Shown: in pieces, positions 42,732-54,759 of the stretch
How the letters are laid out: the number at the start of each line of letters is the position of its first letter
Position numbering within the stretch: the stretch's first letter is position 1
Notes under the pieces: model-generated
Told to the model about the DNA's origin: nothing
Database searches by the model: none
The model's input: the letters and a program-made list of their open reading frames with translations, nothing else
From: Trissonchulus latispiculum
Taxonomy: Eukaryota; Nematoda; Enoplea; Enoplida; Ironidae
Assembly: GCA_030248195.1 (NCBI GenBank)
Contig: JASAND010018392.1
Span: 1 to 64,000 of the forward strand
DNA length: 64,000 bases
Direction: 5' to 3'
Translations under genes and position numbers: made by a program

Positions 42732-43382
42732 GTAAACGCACGCTTTCCAAAATGTCAGCTTAGCATTGTATATCTACACGCCAAGAAGCCCGTCCCTCTC
42801 CTTTACCGAGATTTTGGAATTAATGTTGCTGGCTTGGTACAATTTAGAAGCCATCAATGTCTTACTCTTCATATGATAAGGTCTGTTGCGCGCACACTCA
42901 CCAATACTGGGTTGCAGGATGCAATGTACCTTAGTTTTGTGCTTTGTGTCATTTGGAATTGTAATTTGAGAAGCAGGTCCTTTTGAGGATTCGTATAATT
43001 GGTCAAGTTACATCGGGGTCTTTTGAATGGCGACTGGTGAGGCGATCATTAGGGTCTGAGATGAATTTAATTTAACACATTGGATTCACGTGTGCTCGCT
43101 TACACCCAATTACATTCACAACATCTGAAATGACTTCAAGGAATAAAGAGTTAGGGAAACTTTTCAAACCCAGTCTCATTTATAATTTAAGTAGAACCCT
43201 TCTGGACCAATAAATAGCTCCTTCTATTGAGTGTGAGCTTCAGCAGACAAGTCTAACTCTTCTTGGTACTGTTACGTCATGTCACCTTTGACACATTTTG
43301 CTTGTATATACCTAATAATAATTTAAGATATCCACTGGTATCTGAGACTTGATGGATGATTGGCAATTGATATTCATAGCAG
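42732..43382. other. No recognised feature
   Basis: Mixed-composition sequence without coding potential, tandem repeats or clear transposon ends. Confidence 0.3.
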
Positions 43383-43385
43383 CAG

Positions 43386-44043
43386 GGGTGCGTTTCACAA
43401 AGCCCTCTTATCTTTAGGAGCTCCTAAATTTGCAAGTTAAGAGCAAAGTTAAGATTTAGCTGTTTCATGAAGGACTCCTAGTTTAGGAGAGCTCTTTAAG
43501 TTCGCTCCTAAAATCGGAGCACGTTTTAGCACTCCTAAACCCCCTCCTAAGTTCAAAACAGCACTGTTTGTTATTGTTTTGCCATAAATGTGATGCAATA
43601 CGCAACTATAATTCCAAGAAACACATTTTCAATAAATGCGATGGATTATATCATGAAATTTCTCAAATTTAAAATGTTTAATTTTCGTCACTAAACTTAC
43701 ATTTTTAAATAAAGATTTTTTGCCCTATTAAAGGGATTAATCATTTAGTATACGTGGCTTCAATTAATTTCAGTTAGTTATCATCAATTAGTTTACGTTG
43801 AAACTACCAAAAATATGTGTTTTGTATAAGTAACAAACTTAAGAGCAAACATAGGAGGGCTCCTAAATTTTAGCTGAAAATGGTGTTAAGAGCGCTCTTA
43901 GCGTTAAAATTTAAGAGCAATCTCCAAGTAGTTTTGTGAAACAGTTTAGGAGGTCCTCCTAAGTTGCTTGGAAAACCCTCTTAACTTTTGACTTAGGAGC
44001 AGCTTTAAGAGCAAAATTTAGGAGGGCTTTGTGAAACGCGGCC
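43386..44043. mobile_element. GGGTGCGTTTCACAAAG-end element, CAG TSD
   Basis: TIRs GGGTGCGTTTCACAAAGCCC / GGGCTTTGTGAAACGCGGCC with CAG at 43383-43385 and 44044-44046. TAGGAGCTCCTAA/CTCTTA words in both orientations. Same layout as 41072 and 51196. Confidence 0.82.
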
Positions 44044-44046
44044 CAG

Positions 44047-44999
44047 GCCTTTAATGTTTAGGATCTCAAACTTGATCGATTTTCGCTGATATTGTTTGGG
44101 GGGACTTTTCGATATGGAACTAAATGAGTTGTATATACTGGATTCTTATATTTGAGATAAACATAAGCTATAGATAAGCATAGTGCAAGCTAGCCATCCA
44201 GAGTTATAAACAGTTATAATCTTAACGGTACCTACATACTATTGCAGTTTACCTGCTTGCTTTACTCTCCTACTTTGTGAAAACTTTCATTCAGAAAGTT
44301 TAAAATGAACTAATATTTTCGTCCTATTATACCCATCATAATCATTCAAATTTTCCCCAAGCTTTGATTCGAATCCTTGACTTAAAACTATCTGTGGGAA
44401 CTTTCAGGGAAACTGCGGTTGGCTCGCACAACACTACAAGCATATCATACATACCTAACGCAGTCAAGCTTTTCTCTCTATATTTGAATAATGTTGGTTT
44501 TTAAGCCTCAGATTCGTGCGCTATTTTTCTTTTTGAACGTGAAATTCTGCCGACAGCTAATGCAAAGAAGTCTCTGAGTTTGAAAGCCGAGACAATGTTC
44601 ACAAATCAGAAGTTGTCCACTAGTCTTCTAAGAGAACTGTGAGGTCCTTTTATTTACTCTGTCCAAAGCAAATAGAAGTAGATCTACTCAGGAAGCACAT
44701 ATCAATTTGTCACTATTTTTGGTGAACTCAGTGAAAAGCCGCATGCTTAATCCTTCATACTTACATAGCTCCTAATCTTCGTATATAAGAATATTTCTGA
44801 TTTTCAGCTTTCAAAGGGAACAGTGAATTGATGATTCGCTTATGCTAAATGAATTTTTTGCAAACAAAAGCAGCACACCGTTTTTTGCACGAAAAAGGTT
44901 TGTAGTGTAGAATTAAAGTTACCTACAACCTATTTATGTACATTTGTTGTGCCTGATGGATAACATAAGTTTTGATAAAGACATTTACGGTCCGGATTA
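44047..44999. other. No recognised feature
   Basis: AT-rich single-copy-looking DNA; no coding or RNA gene seen. Confidence 0.3.
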
Positions 45000-45004
45000 A
45001 TTAA

Positions 45005-45046
<42 letters not shown>

Positions 45047-45064
45047 CATATATAACATATATAT

Positions 45065-46116
45065 GTCGAAGCCTAGTAGTCAAATTGGCCATTTAGTTGG
45101 ATGGCTAAACATTTTAGCCATTTAGTCAAATGGCTAACCCAGTAGTCAAACGCAGCGTGTTTGACTACTTGGCCAAAAGACTCCCAATATTTTAGCCATT
45201 TAGTTAAATGGCCAGCAGCTCGTAGCCTAGTTGTCAAATGCAAGTTGACGACTATTTACTGACTATCATACTTTCGTTACTACTTTTCCGCTTCACTAAT
45301 TGCAGGTTCGTATAACTTAATATTATTTAAATGCAAGGTAGTCGCTTTTGAGTGTTTTGTAAGTAATATTCAGTGTATGCATGGGCAGATTTGAAAAATA
45401 AAATAAATTTATTTAATTTTTGAAGATTTAAAATTTATCACGATGTTAACATCTTAGCATTAGTTACTAATTTACTTCACTTATTTCAGACACAACTAAC
45501 TTAAAATATATAATTATTATTTTAACAGAAATATTGTTTCTCAAATTTCTGTTTTTCGAATTTATTAATTGAAGAAAATTAGTAAGTAAGTTAACGCTAA
45601 ATTTTTAATTAAAATTGAGGAATTTAAACTTTAAAAAGTCTATGACAATTTTGAAATTATTTTTTGAAGATTTAAAGCTTGACTTACTTGATACTAAATC
45701 GTGTTAAATGTTAAATCTTCAAAAATTAAATTTCTTTAATTTTTCAAAACTGTCCATGCGTTCCTGAATATTACTTACAAAACATCGTACAGTACCTAAG
45801 AAATACAGTACCTTGCCTTTTAATAATATTAAGTTATATGAACCTGCAATTAGTGAAGTGGAAAAGTAGTAACGAAAGTATGATCGTCAATAAATATATA
45901 GTCGTCAAGTGTCATTTCACAACTACGCTACGAGCTGCTGGCCATTTAACTAAATGGCTAAAACACAGTGGTCATTTCACTAAATGGCTAAAATATTGGT
46001 AGTCTTGGCCAAGTGGCCAAACACGCTGCGTTTGACTACTGGGCTAGCCATTTGACTAAATGGCTAAAATATTTAGCCATTTAACTAAATGGCCAATTTG
46101 ACTACTAGGCTTCGAC
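45065..46116. mobile_element. Foldback inserted in a (TA)n tract
   Basis: Inverted ends GTCGAAGCCTAGTAGTCAAA / TTTGACTACTAGGCTTCGAC; arms extend over some 450 bp, covering most of the element. GCCATTTAGTYAAATGGC palindromes are repeated at both ends. Both flanks are (TA)n, so the TSD cannot be read. Confidence 0.85.
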
Positions 46117-46128
46117 ATATATATATAT

Positions 46129-46192
<64 letters not shown>

Positions 46193-46193
46193 T
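46117..46193. repeat. (TA)n tract
   Basis: Alternating TA with two interruptions between the foldback and the C-depleted tract. Confidence 0.95.
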
Positions 46194-46200
46194 TTTTGGG

Positions 46201-46669
46201 GGTGGGTGGGGGATGAATTAAATTAAATTAAAAAATTAATAATTGATTTTATTGATGGTAAATTTTAATAATATGGGGTATATTGAGGATTTGGGGTTAG
46301 TTAAAAATTGTTGTGTTTGAGAAAAAGATGTATGTAGAGATAAAGTGATCAGTTAATGTGAGTGAATGAATAAACGAAATTGAAAAGATTGGGGAAGGGG
46401 AGTATGGGGGGGTGAGGGGGGGGAGATAGGATAAGTAAAGAGTTTAAATTTTAATTATAATAATTAGTTGGGATGGGTGGGGGTGAGTGTTGGGATGTGA
46501 TTTGAAAATTAAATTTATTTATTGTAGTGAGGAGTGAGGTGAGGGTATAGTTAGGAAAAAGAATGTAAGGAAGGGATAAGAATGATAGGAAGTATTGTTG
46601 AATAAATATAATATAGTATTTTATTTGGGGGTTTGGGGGGTTGGGTGGGAGGGTTTTGGGGGGGGGGGG
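46201..46669. other. C-depleted, G-rich tract
   Basis: Only two C in 469 bases on the + strand, while G is frequent and runs of four to twelve G recur. Bounded on both sides by (TA)n. No gene, no obvious transposon ends. See findings. Confidence 0.9.
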
Positions 46670-46769
<100 letters not shown>

Positions 46770-47014
46770 TTGTAAATTATAATGCAAATTGTAAATTGTA
46801 AATTTTATAAATGTTTCAAGCCATTTGCATACCCTGGCTTTTCAGAAATATTTAAAAACTAAACACAATTTAAAATCAAACAATAAACTAGACGTAAAGT
46901 TTAATTTAATGTGTTTTGATAATACATTTACTTCAAAGTAACATTAAACCTGATTCGCTTTCTTTAAAAAATGATTTTAGACGTTTTGAACGTGTGACAC
47001 AATTTTAGAAAAAT

Positions 47015-47105
47015 TAGACGTTTTGTCAGTAGACGTTTCGTCGTTAGACGTTTCGTCGGTAGACGTTATGAACGTTAGACGTTTTGACTTTAGACGTTAT
47101 GAACG
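47015..47105. repeat. About 15-bp tandem TTAGACGTTTCGTCGG-like repeat
   Basis: Six diverged units of TAGACGTTTYGTCGK / TAGACGTTATGAACG, followed by (AT)n. Confidence 0.8.
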
Positions 47106-47138
47106 GACAGCATATATATATATATATATATATGGCTT

Positions 47139-47299
47139 CTGTAAATTTTGTGGGGAGGAACTCACTTAATGACTCTTTTTACGCTTGATTAGTCTTCAAG
47201 TGGCACCCTACTGGGCAGGTTGAACATTGACTACAGAACGAAAAGGAGAGAGGTCACTTCTTAATGACCTTTGCATTTTCTCCCCACAAATTTTACATC
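47139..47299. mobile_element. Hairpin MITE, GTAAATTTTGTGGGGAG ends, copy 2
   Basis: Close to the copy at 13849-14009, with arms CTGTAAATTTTGTGGGGAG / CCCCACAAATTTTACATC. Confidence 0.8.
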
Positions 47300-47762
47300 T
47301 TTCATTGTAGTCGTTTAGTAGTTTAAACTAAAAAACTGCATAACTGTAAGTCGCTTTCATGAAATTCGTAGAAATTAAATAAAATAAGAAGAAAATAAAA
47401 GAAGTAAATAGAAGAAAATAAGAAATAAGAATAAGAATAATAAGAAATAAGAAAATAAGAAATAGAAGAAAGAAGAAAATAAATAAAAGAAGTAAATTTA
47501 CACGCTAACCCGAAATCAGGTTTTCTCGGCAGGATTAGCAGAAGTGTGGAAATATTAAAGTAATTATTAGTTTTGTAGCAATGTTGTGTATCCAGCTGTT
47601 TGAAATTAATACCTGTTTGAATTGATTTTGGGTTTAATCCTTTTAAATTTAATTTCAATTCAACTTTAAACAGGAATCAGTAAGCTGAATTCCAATGGAA
47701 CTTATTCTTCTTACCATTTTCAGATTGTTAATTTGTAAACTCCTAGGATGTAAACTATTAAG

Positions 47763-47864
47763 GATGTAAAATTTACGCGGAGAGAAATGCAAAGGTCATT
47801 AAGAAGTGACCTCTCCTTTTCGTTCTGCAGTCAGTGTTCAACCTGCCAGTTGGATGCCACTTAA
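47763..47864. mobile_element. Hairpin MITE, inverted copy 3, interrupted
   Basis: Reverse-oriented first 100 bases of the same MITE, cut off at TTAA (47861-47864) by the TTAA-family element. Confidence 0.75.
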
Positions 47865-48925
47865 GGGGGGGGTCGCGAATTTTCGACCATCTCCGATTTT
47901 TCTCATTTTCACATATTTTGTAGTCCCCATGGGTCCCCAAAACAAGACCCTATAGTCCTACGGAGGCACTTTTAGAATACCACAGAGGCACTCTGAGTAC
48001 TACAGAGGTACCTGTACTATAGACGCACTTTTGTGTCCTACGCAGGCACTTTTGTGTCCTATGCAGGCACTTTATGCGCTATGAAGTACCTGGTACTATG
48101 GAGGCACCTTTTTGTCCCTGAACAGTTACAGTTTAAACTGAAATTAATATCTATTATACATAGAGTACAAACGAAAATGAAACTGTATGCATTGAACTAG
48201 GAGTCACGTGATATTTCCAACCAATAGACTTCTAGATAATGCAGGTGAAAGGTCAAATTTGCACGTGTGCACTTGTACATTTCATGAATAGAATAAATGA
48301 GCTAAACCCTGCCGATCCAAATTACCATTTTAATGTAGATCAAAAAGTTTTGCAGTTTTTGGACGTTCAACATTTTTGGGGCACTCGATTTTTGCTGTCT
48401 TCAAATGAAATTTTGTCTTTGTATTTTCCAGGTTTAACAACCCTATGTATTTGCGCAAAATTAAAATAATTTAATCTTTAGTAAAATTAACGTTTTAAAA
48501 CTTAGGATTTCAGTAGCATGACTTTGTATGGCAGTACAGTGCCTCTGTAGGACAGCATGGTGCCTGTGTAGGATTGTAGAGTGCCTCTATAGGACAGTAA
48601 GGTGCCTGCGTAGTACAGTGCCTCTGTAGTACAGTTGGTGCCTGAAAGCGACAAGTGCCTCCATAGGACATAATCAACAAGACAGTTGCGTTTGTTGCAA
48701 AACTTTCCCTGTCATTCACAATAGTAATCCAAAGGTGTCTCCGACATGTGTTAAACATAGGAAAATGAAAAAGATAGGAAAATTTCGCGGTAACCAAAAG
48801 TTTGTGCGCTGTGCAAGAGTAAACGAGCTATAGCTGGGCAAAATGTTAATCTGGACTAGGTAGCGTGTTAATATCTATATGAGGTATTTTTGTGTTAGCT
48901 CAGCGATTTTCTAAAAATTTTCTAA
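47865..48925. mobile_element. TTAA-family element, copy 3, right end lost
   Basis: G-run/GTCGCGAATTTTCGACC start after TTAA, colinear with 53054-54279 for about 330 bases outside the nested insertion; homology fades near 48925. Confidence 0.75.
47949..48675. mobile_element. Nested MITE with GGAGGCAC words, 8-bp TSD
   Basis: TSD AACAAGAC (47941-47948, 48676-48683). Ends CCTATAGTCCTACGGAGGCA and GTGCCTCCATAGGACATAATC are inverted. TACAGAGGCACT-like words in both orientations. The homologous site at 53127-53140 is unoccupied. The 8-bp TSD points to hAT. Confidence 0.92.
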
Positions 48926-49530
48926 AAATATATTGTATTAATAACGTTGACTATACCCAAAAGCCTTTATAATTTTTCAGTTATACTTTAAATATATACA
49001 TGTTTAGATGAAATATTGTAGTGTCAGCCAGTTTTGAAATGTTTTGAGCTCGAAGCATTTCTGTGAGATTTGCAGCTGTCACCGCCACAGTGTTTTAAAA
49101 CCAGATTGAATGTTGGCAGATCTGTCAATTCGTCAGCTCACGTCAACTGAACCGGCTAGGTTAAGGTTCAGGTTCTATTGAAACTGCAAGGAACAGTTTA
49201 ATCAGGGTTAAGTTTAGGCTTCTGCCGAAAATTAGTCATTTTGGTTCCCCTTTTACCTTCTCTAAGGGATTGGATTCATTTTCAGTTCAGCAATTAGGAA
49301 TGATTGCTCACTGATTGGGTGCCGAGCCGACTTTTACGTAATGCTTTTTCTTGGTGTCTACAGTAGATTTCTGTCTGTACCTTCTTCCCTTTGTCTCAGC
49401 GAAATAGACTGTTGGTTTTTGCCTCTGAACAAATAATTTTGGTTTTATGATTTTTTAATTTATGTTTATATATTAAACATTATGGCATAGTGTATTAAAC
49501 ATTGTATGTGTATGCTTTTGTAGAATGCTA
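48926..49530. other. No recognised feature
   Basis: AT-rich, no coding or repeat structure that I can support. Confidence 0.3.
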
Positions 49531-49539
49531 CCGGTGTCA

Positions 49540-49705
49540 CAGCCTAATCTTTCCCCCAGTTGATTTTCCCCCTCGAAAAAATTAGACTAGGCCGATTTTA
49601 CCCCCCGGAAAAATAAGCCTAGGCTGATTTTTCCGCTTTTAATTTCCCCCCTGAAAAATCAGCCTAAACTGAACTTTCCCCGTGAAAATCGACCTATTAG
49701 CCTGA
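49540..49705. repeat. GATTTTTCC/GGAAAAATC short-word cluster
   Basis: About five diverged units of 'CCCCCYGRAAAAATCAGCCTA' type in both orientations, probably a MITE end. Confidence 0.5.
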
Positions 49706-49784
49706 AATTGTCACATAAAAAATAGTGTGTGCGACACATTATATTAGTTATAAAGCTTTCTAGTACATACAGCTAGTGTTTGAG

Positions 49785-50085
49785 GCTGGCCGGCATAAGC
49801 GACGACTTACGCTCGCCGGCCAACCGCCGGCTACCGGCCGGCCGGCCGGCCACCGACCGGGATGCTACTCAACAGTCAGAAATTTACAATTTTGAGCAAC
49901 TAAGCTTGAAATGAACTCCAAATCTGGTTTTTGTCTGGTTTGTGCAATGAGGGTACACGTATAACTACGTTTTTGTAATATAACACCCGGAAATTAATAT
50001 CTTAGCAGTCATAATAGCTGCTCCGCAAACTGCTCAAGGCCGGTAGCCGGCCGGCGACTCTCCGGCCGGCGGCTGGCCGGTGAAA
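49785..50085. repeat. CCGGCC-array MITE
   Basis: GGCTGGCCGGCATAAGCG... (49788-49862) and ...GGCGGCTGGCCGGTGAAA (50036-50085) hold CCGGCC words in both orientations around an AT-rich centre. Confidence 0.55.
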
Positions 50086-50099
50086 CCTTTCCCGTTGTT

Positions 50100-51000
50100 A
50101 TTGCAGTCCGTTTATTATGGTACCACCACGTATATATGTCGTGGTTTGAGTTTATTTTTATTATTATTACTATTATCAAGAGTACCTATTATTATTATTA
50201 TTATTATTACACGATAGGCAAACAACGCTTGAACCCCGATCAGGTTAATTTTCGGTAATCTTAACTTAAAAGAATGGCCATGTGTTGTTGTAGCTAGCTG
50301 ATACAGTAGTTTGCATTATAAACAGATCTGCAGCCTCAAAATCTCTACAAGACCGTAGTTGGTTCCTAAAAAGGTTCATTGGATAATATAAAGAAGTAAG
50401 GAGGGTAAAGCAAGCTTTACCAATTTTTCTGCAGATTGGTTATAATTTATTATATTGTATATTCATAGGATTAGTCTTACGTTAAATGCGTAAGCAAACC
50501 AGAGATTAGCAGCGCACTATGCTTTATAAATTTGTTCTGTTTCAGTCTGAGCGAGCTACATATAGCACCCGACTCATGTTAGAGCTCTTGTAAAAGCGTT
50601 CCGACTGGCTTCAGTCCATGTTTAGGTAAGACGTAGCTTAATTGCTCATCTTTCTTCAAAGCCACGAGCAGCAACAATTCATCAAAGGACTATTAGAAGC
50701 TTATCTATCCTGTAGGGTTTTCTAGTTCCACACACAGCTATACGCACATACCGACCCACCATTATAATCGTGTAGGAATATCTTCACTTTTTCTTAGACT
50801 TTCTGCCCACGTCTTTTAGGCATAAATTTATAAAGGCACTCATGGAAAATACGTAATTTATAGAAAGATACCTTTATTTTACTCATACACCAGCCTAACA
50901 ATAAAGGTATCCGAGATAGAAACAATTCATCCATCTATTTATTAACCTTAGTAAATTTTAGCAGACTAGCCGTTCAGTCATTTGGAAGCTCACTTACACA
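50100..51000. other. No recognised feature apart from TTA microsatellites
   Basis: Two short (TTA)n tracts (about 50155-50210); the remainder shows no gene or element ends. Confidence 0.35.
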
Positions 51001-51115
51001 CAGAGTTGGAAGTGGACAAGATTTTCAGTGTCCACGTCCACGTTTGCCCACGCAGGTCTTGTCCACGTCCGCCCGCACATGCACGCATGTCCACGCTCTA
51101 AAATGTTGTCCACCA
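51001..51115. repeat. hAT-like solo end with GTCCAC words
   Basis: CAGAGTTGGAAGTGGACAAG, then GTCCACG words. The first 15 bases equal the complement of the terminus at 40499. Confidence 0.55.
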
Positions 51116-51479
51116 GTGCCCCCGTTTTAAAACCGATGTAGAGATCATTTCTGGATTAGGATTTACTTTCTATCTTCTTCGGCTTTAGAATCTTAGGGTC
51201 GTTTCACAAAAAACTTAAACTACTTAACTTAAACGACTTAACTTAAACTACTTAAACTTCTTAAAAAATTCGTTTCATAAATAAACGACTTAAACTACTT
51301 AAAATACTTAAACGGCTTAGTGGCTTAAACGACTTAACTTAAACGACTTAATTTAAGTAGTTTAAGTAGTTTAAGTCATTTATTTATGAAACGAATTTTT
51401 AAGAAGTTTAAGTTAAGCCGTTTAAGTTAAGTCGTTTAAGCCGACTTTTAATGAAACGAATTATATCGAAATGGTAGTT

Positions 51480-53049
51480 TCAAGGGGCTTGTCCGGTATT
51501 TGCAGCAAACTTTGAAAGACTGTAAATTACTCAATTCTTGGAGTTCAACGATAATCCTGATATTACTTTAAAGCTTGGAATGTACTTGTCACAATTACGC
51601 AGAGTACAGCTGGTTTAGTTCAATAGTTCTATTTGGACATGCAATTGCATAAAAACAATTTTGAACATGGGTTTCTCCAAGTGTAGGAAAGCTAAAGAAA
51701 AGCAACCAGTTCCAGCTTCGCAAGAAACATCTTCCCGAGGACTATCTTTTATGAAATTGTTTAACGAGCAAACAAGCTCAATATTTTGAGAAAACTGTTA
51801 ATTTTGTCTGTTTCGCCAAAATTTTTTTAAGTTCTGGCGAATTAAAGCTAATTTCTCAAAAACCCAATTTTTTATGATTTCGACAATGATATAGCAAATC
51901 TGACTAAATTTCAACAGCAAATATAGTTTAAAAGGTACGGACCAGCTGCTGTTTCCTTTGTGCAGTGTATATAACTATAATTAGGTTGATGCAACTAATA
52001 AAATTACTAATACATTACTAAAAAGTAGGCCTTAGGCTTAAGTGGGCCAATCAGTGAGCAGACACACCTTTACATAAATTATTCGTATTATGGCAGCAAA
52101 AACCCGAGACTTGCGGATATAAAATTATCTATTATGGTTGCTCTCGCAGCCGTTTTTTTAGATAAAGCGATAGCTTGTCAAAGTTACGAAGTGTTGGCAA
52201 AATCCAGGTTACGCATACATTTTGCCAATTTCTCCATTACAAAATAAGTTCATAATAACTAAGAAATGGTCCACCAGCTACTGGACAGAGGTATTGAATG
52301 ATGTAAAAGATGTCTCGGAAAAAATTACATTAGCCGGTAAAAAATCTCAAACTTCACTTCTTCAAAAAATCACTAGTTAAATTAAATAAATTAATGAATG
52401 AAATTAAATTAAATTAATATTAATAATATTAATATTAATTTCATTGTATGGTTAAAAATGTTCTCATCTTGATTTTGATGTAAGATGGCTTCTTCGCTCC
52501 CAGAATTAAACGAATACTAATGGTTCAAAGTTGATGTCGCCAAAAGGAATCACCACGATAAGCTACCTGTAATTGTTACTTATAAATGTCAAAAAAATTT
52601 TAGTCATGTTAAAATTGTTGTGTGTTAGAGCCAGAGCAAGCGCTAGAGTATTGCCATTGAGTCAAAATCATCTTACTCAAGTCCGCTTGTTAATTGTGTA
52701 AAAACAATTGGTTCTCAATTGGGACAACATTTTCAAGCAAATCAAGCTTTGCTTTGTTCATTTAGAAGGCTTCTTTTTCATTTAGAAGCAGATACAAGCT
52801 AAAATTAGACAAAAAATTTAGTATTTGAAGTATTAACGGATTTTAAAAAATAGTTACGCTTGTACTGGTATTGTAGAATTAAAGTACTCGTTGAGAGCTA
52901 TCGAACGATATAAGAACGACTTTTCAACTCCCAAAATTGCGTAAGTTATGAAGCTTTTAAAATGGCCATTCAAATGCGCATTCTTTCGTTTAAGTCGTTT
53001 AAGCCCCGTAAATCTACGGAGCTTAAAAATGACTGATTTTGAACTGCGT
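51480..53049. other. Interior of the 51196 element
   Basis: Includes AAATTTTTTTAAGTTCTGGCGAATTAA at about 51827 (relative of the 25683 arms) and a solo GGTGGTGATT end at about 52556. No transposase. Confidence 0.4.
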
Positions 53050-53053
53050 TTAA

Positions 53054-54279
53054 GGGGGGGGGTCGCGATTTTTCGACCATCTCCAATTTTTCTCATTTTC
53101 ACATATTTTGTAGTCCTCATGGGTCCCCAAAACAAGACAAGGGCGTTTGTTGCAAAACTTTTCCTATCATTCACAATAGCCCTCCAAAGGTGACCCCGAC
53201 ATGTGTTAAACATAGGAAAATGAAAAAGTTAGGAAAATTTTTCTGCTACCAAAAGTTTGAGCGCTGTGTAAGAGCAAATCGGCTACAACTCGCTGTAAAA
53301 CCTAATTTGGACTAGGTAGAGTGCTAATATCTATACGACGTTATTTCCTGTAGGGCCGCTGATTTTATACGAATTTTCAAAGTTCGGGAAAAGCGGTTTT
53401 TGCTCAAAATCGCTCTGCAAATGTGTAGGTCATTGAACGTTTTGTCCTGTCCTGAACTAACCCTTTGGTGTAGAAACTTCGCGTTTAGATATTAGCACAG
53501 TATATTGCTAGAGCTTTATTTTGCATATAATCAATCCCTATTAGGGCTTTTCAGTAGCTCACAGTTTTGGTAGCAGAAATTTCATTTTTCTTCAAAAATC
53601 GTCATTTTTCGATAATTTCATGTTTGCTGCTTCATAAGTCAGTCAAATCTTAAGGTATCTCAATTAAATTTGGCATGGTAATAGGCTGGCATAAAACCTA
53701 CCTGTATGTAAAGTTTCATGCCAATAGCTTGTGTTTTTCTCTGGTGACATACTACGATAGCATGGCGGACACCTATGGGCAAAAAAATGTCAAATTTTCA
53801 ACTTTTTCAAATATAGCCATATTTTATATCAAATTGAAGCTCTCGATGTCCTGAACATTTTATCTTCTTGCACCAAGTCTCTACAATGCAGTATGAGAAA
53901 GTTAGAGCGAGTTAAAGTTTGAAGCAAATGACAGCCGGAATAAGCTTTACCAAATCGTCCAAACGCCCTGTCTCGCTCGTTGCTTGGCTTGTCACTGCAA
54001 TTTATGCGGTAATAAACACTTACAGGTAAAGGCTTTAAATTGATGTATTTGTCATGCCACAGTCTCTTGTCATCCTATGTGTACGCGACTTCGAAGCCCT
54101 CAGCGAGGCATACTAACGTAAATACTAAATTGTATGGATTTGAACTGCAATATCTCTAGACTGCATTGACCCTGGACTCTAAAAATTTGTCTTGTTTTTG
54201 GGCACATATGGGGGTATATAATACCCGAAAATGAGCGAAATCGGTGACTATAAAATTTGGTACCTGGCGACCCCCCCCC
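53054..54279. mobile_element. TTAA-family element, copy 4
   Basis: TTAA at 53050-53053 and 54280-54283, ends G-run/GTCGCG and GGCGACC/C-run. Preserves the empty site for the 47949-48675 insertion. Confidence 0.88.
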
Positions 54280-54759
54280 TTAAGCGGTCTACTTAAACTA
54301 CTTAAACTAAGTAGTTTTTATGAAAGCAGTTCTACTTAAACGGCTTAAAGTTTAAGTCGCTGAGAGTTTAAGTAGACCTGTATTTATGAAACGCCACTTT
54401 ACTTAAAGTTTAAGTAGCTGGTTTTTTGTGAAAGGGGGTCTACTTAAACGACTTAAGTTAAGTCGTTTAAGTCGTTTAAGCCGTTTAAGTAGAAATCGGT
54501 TTCACAAAAACCACTTCGTTTAAGTTAAGCCGTTTAAGTACTTTTTGTGAATCGACCCTTAGATTCAACCATGTGAGCCGTCATAAGCGACCTGCTCGAA
54601 AAAGAGAGAATTGGCTAAGTCAGAGTCTTTGTTTCGGTAAAAATTGGAGGTTAGGTGAATTAGATTAAACTTAAAAAACTGTTAAAAGCTCTGTTAATAG
54701 TGTTTCGTAAGTTTTTAGATAGTCGTTGTTATGTAGCTGCCACATAGTCGTATATTTAA

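Larger units (their letters stand above)
51196..54558. mobile_element. GGGTCGTTTCACAAAA-end element, TTA TSD (PIF/Harbinger-like)
   Basis: TTA at 51193-51195 and 54559-54561; TIRs GGGTCGTTTCACAAAAA / TTTTTGTGAATCGACCC. ACTTAAAC/GTTTAAGT words at both ends (51222-51450, 54284-54545). The target context GAATC-TTA-GATTC is palindromic, as expected for this superfamily. Contains the TTAA element at 53054-54279. Confidence 0.9.
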
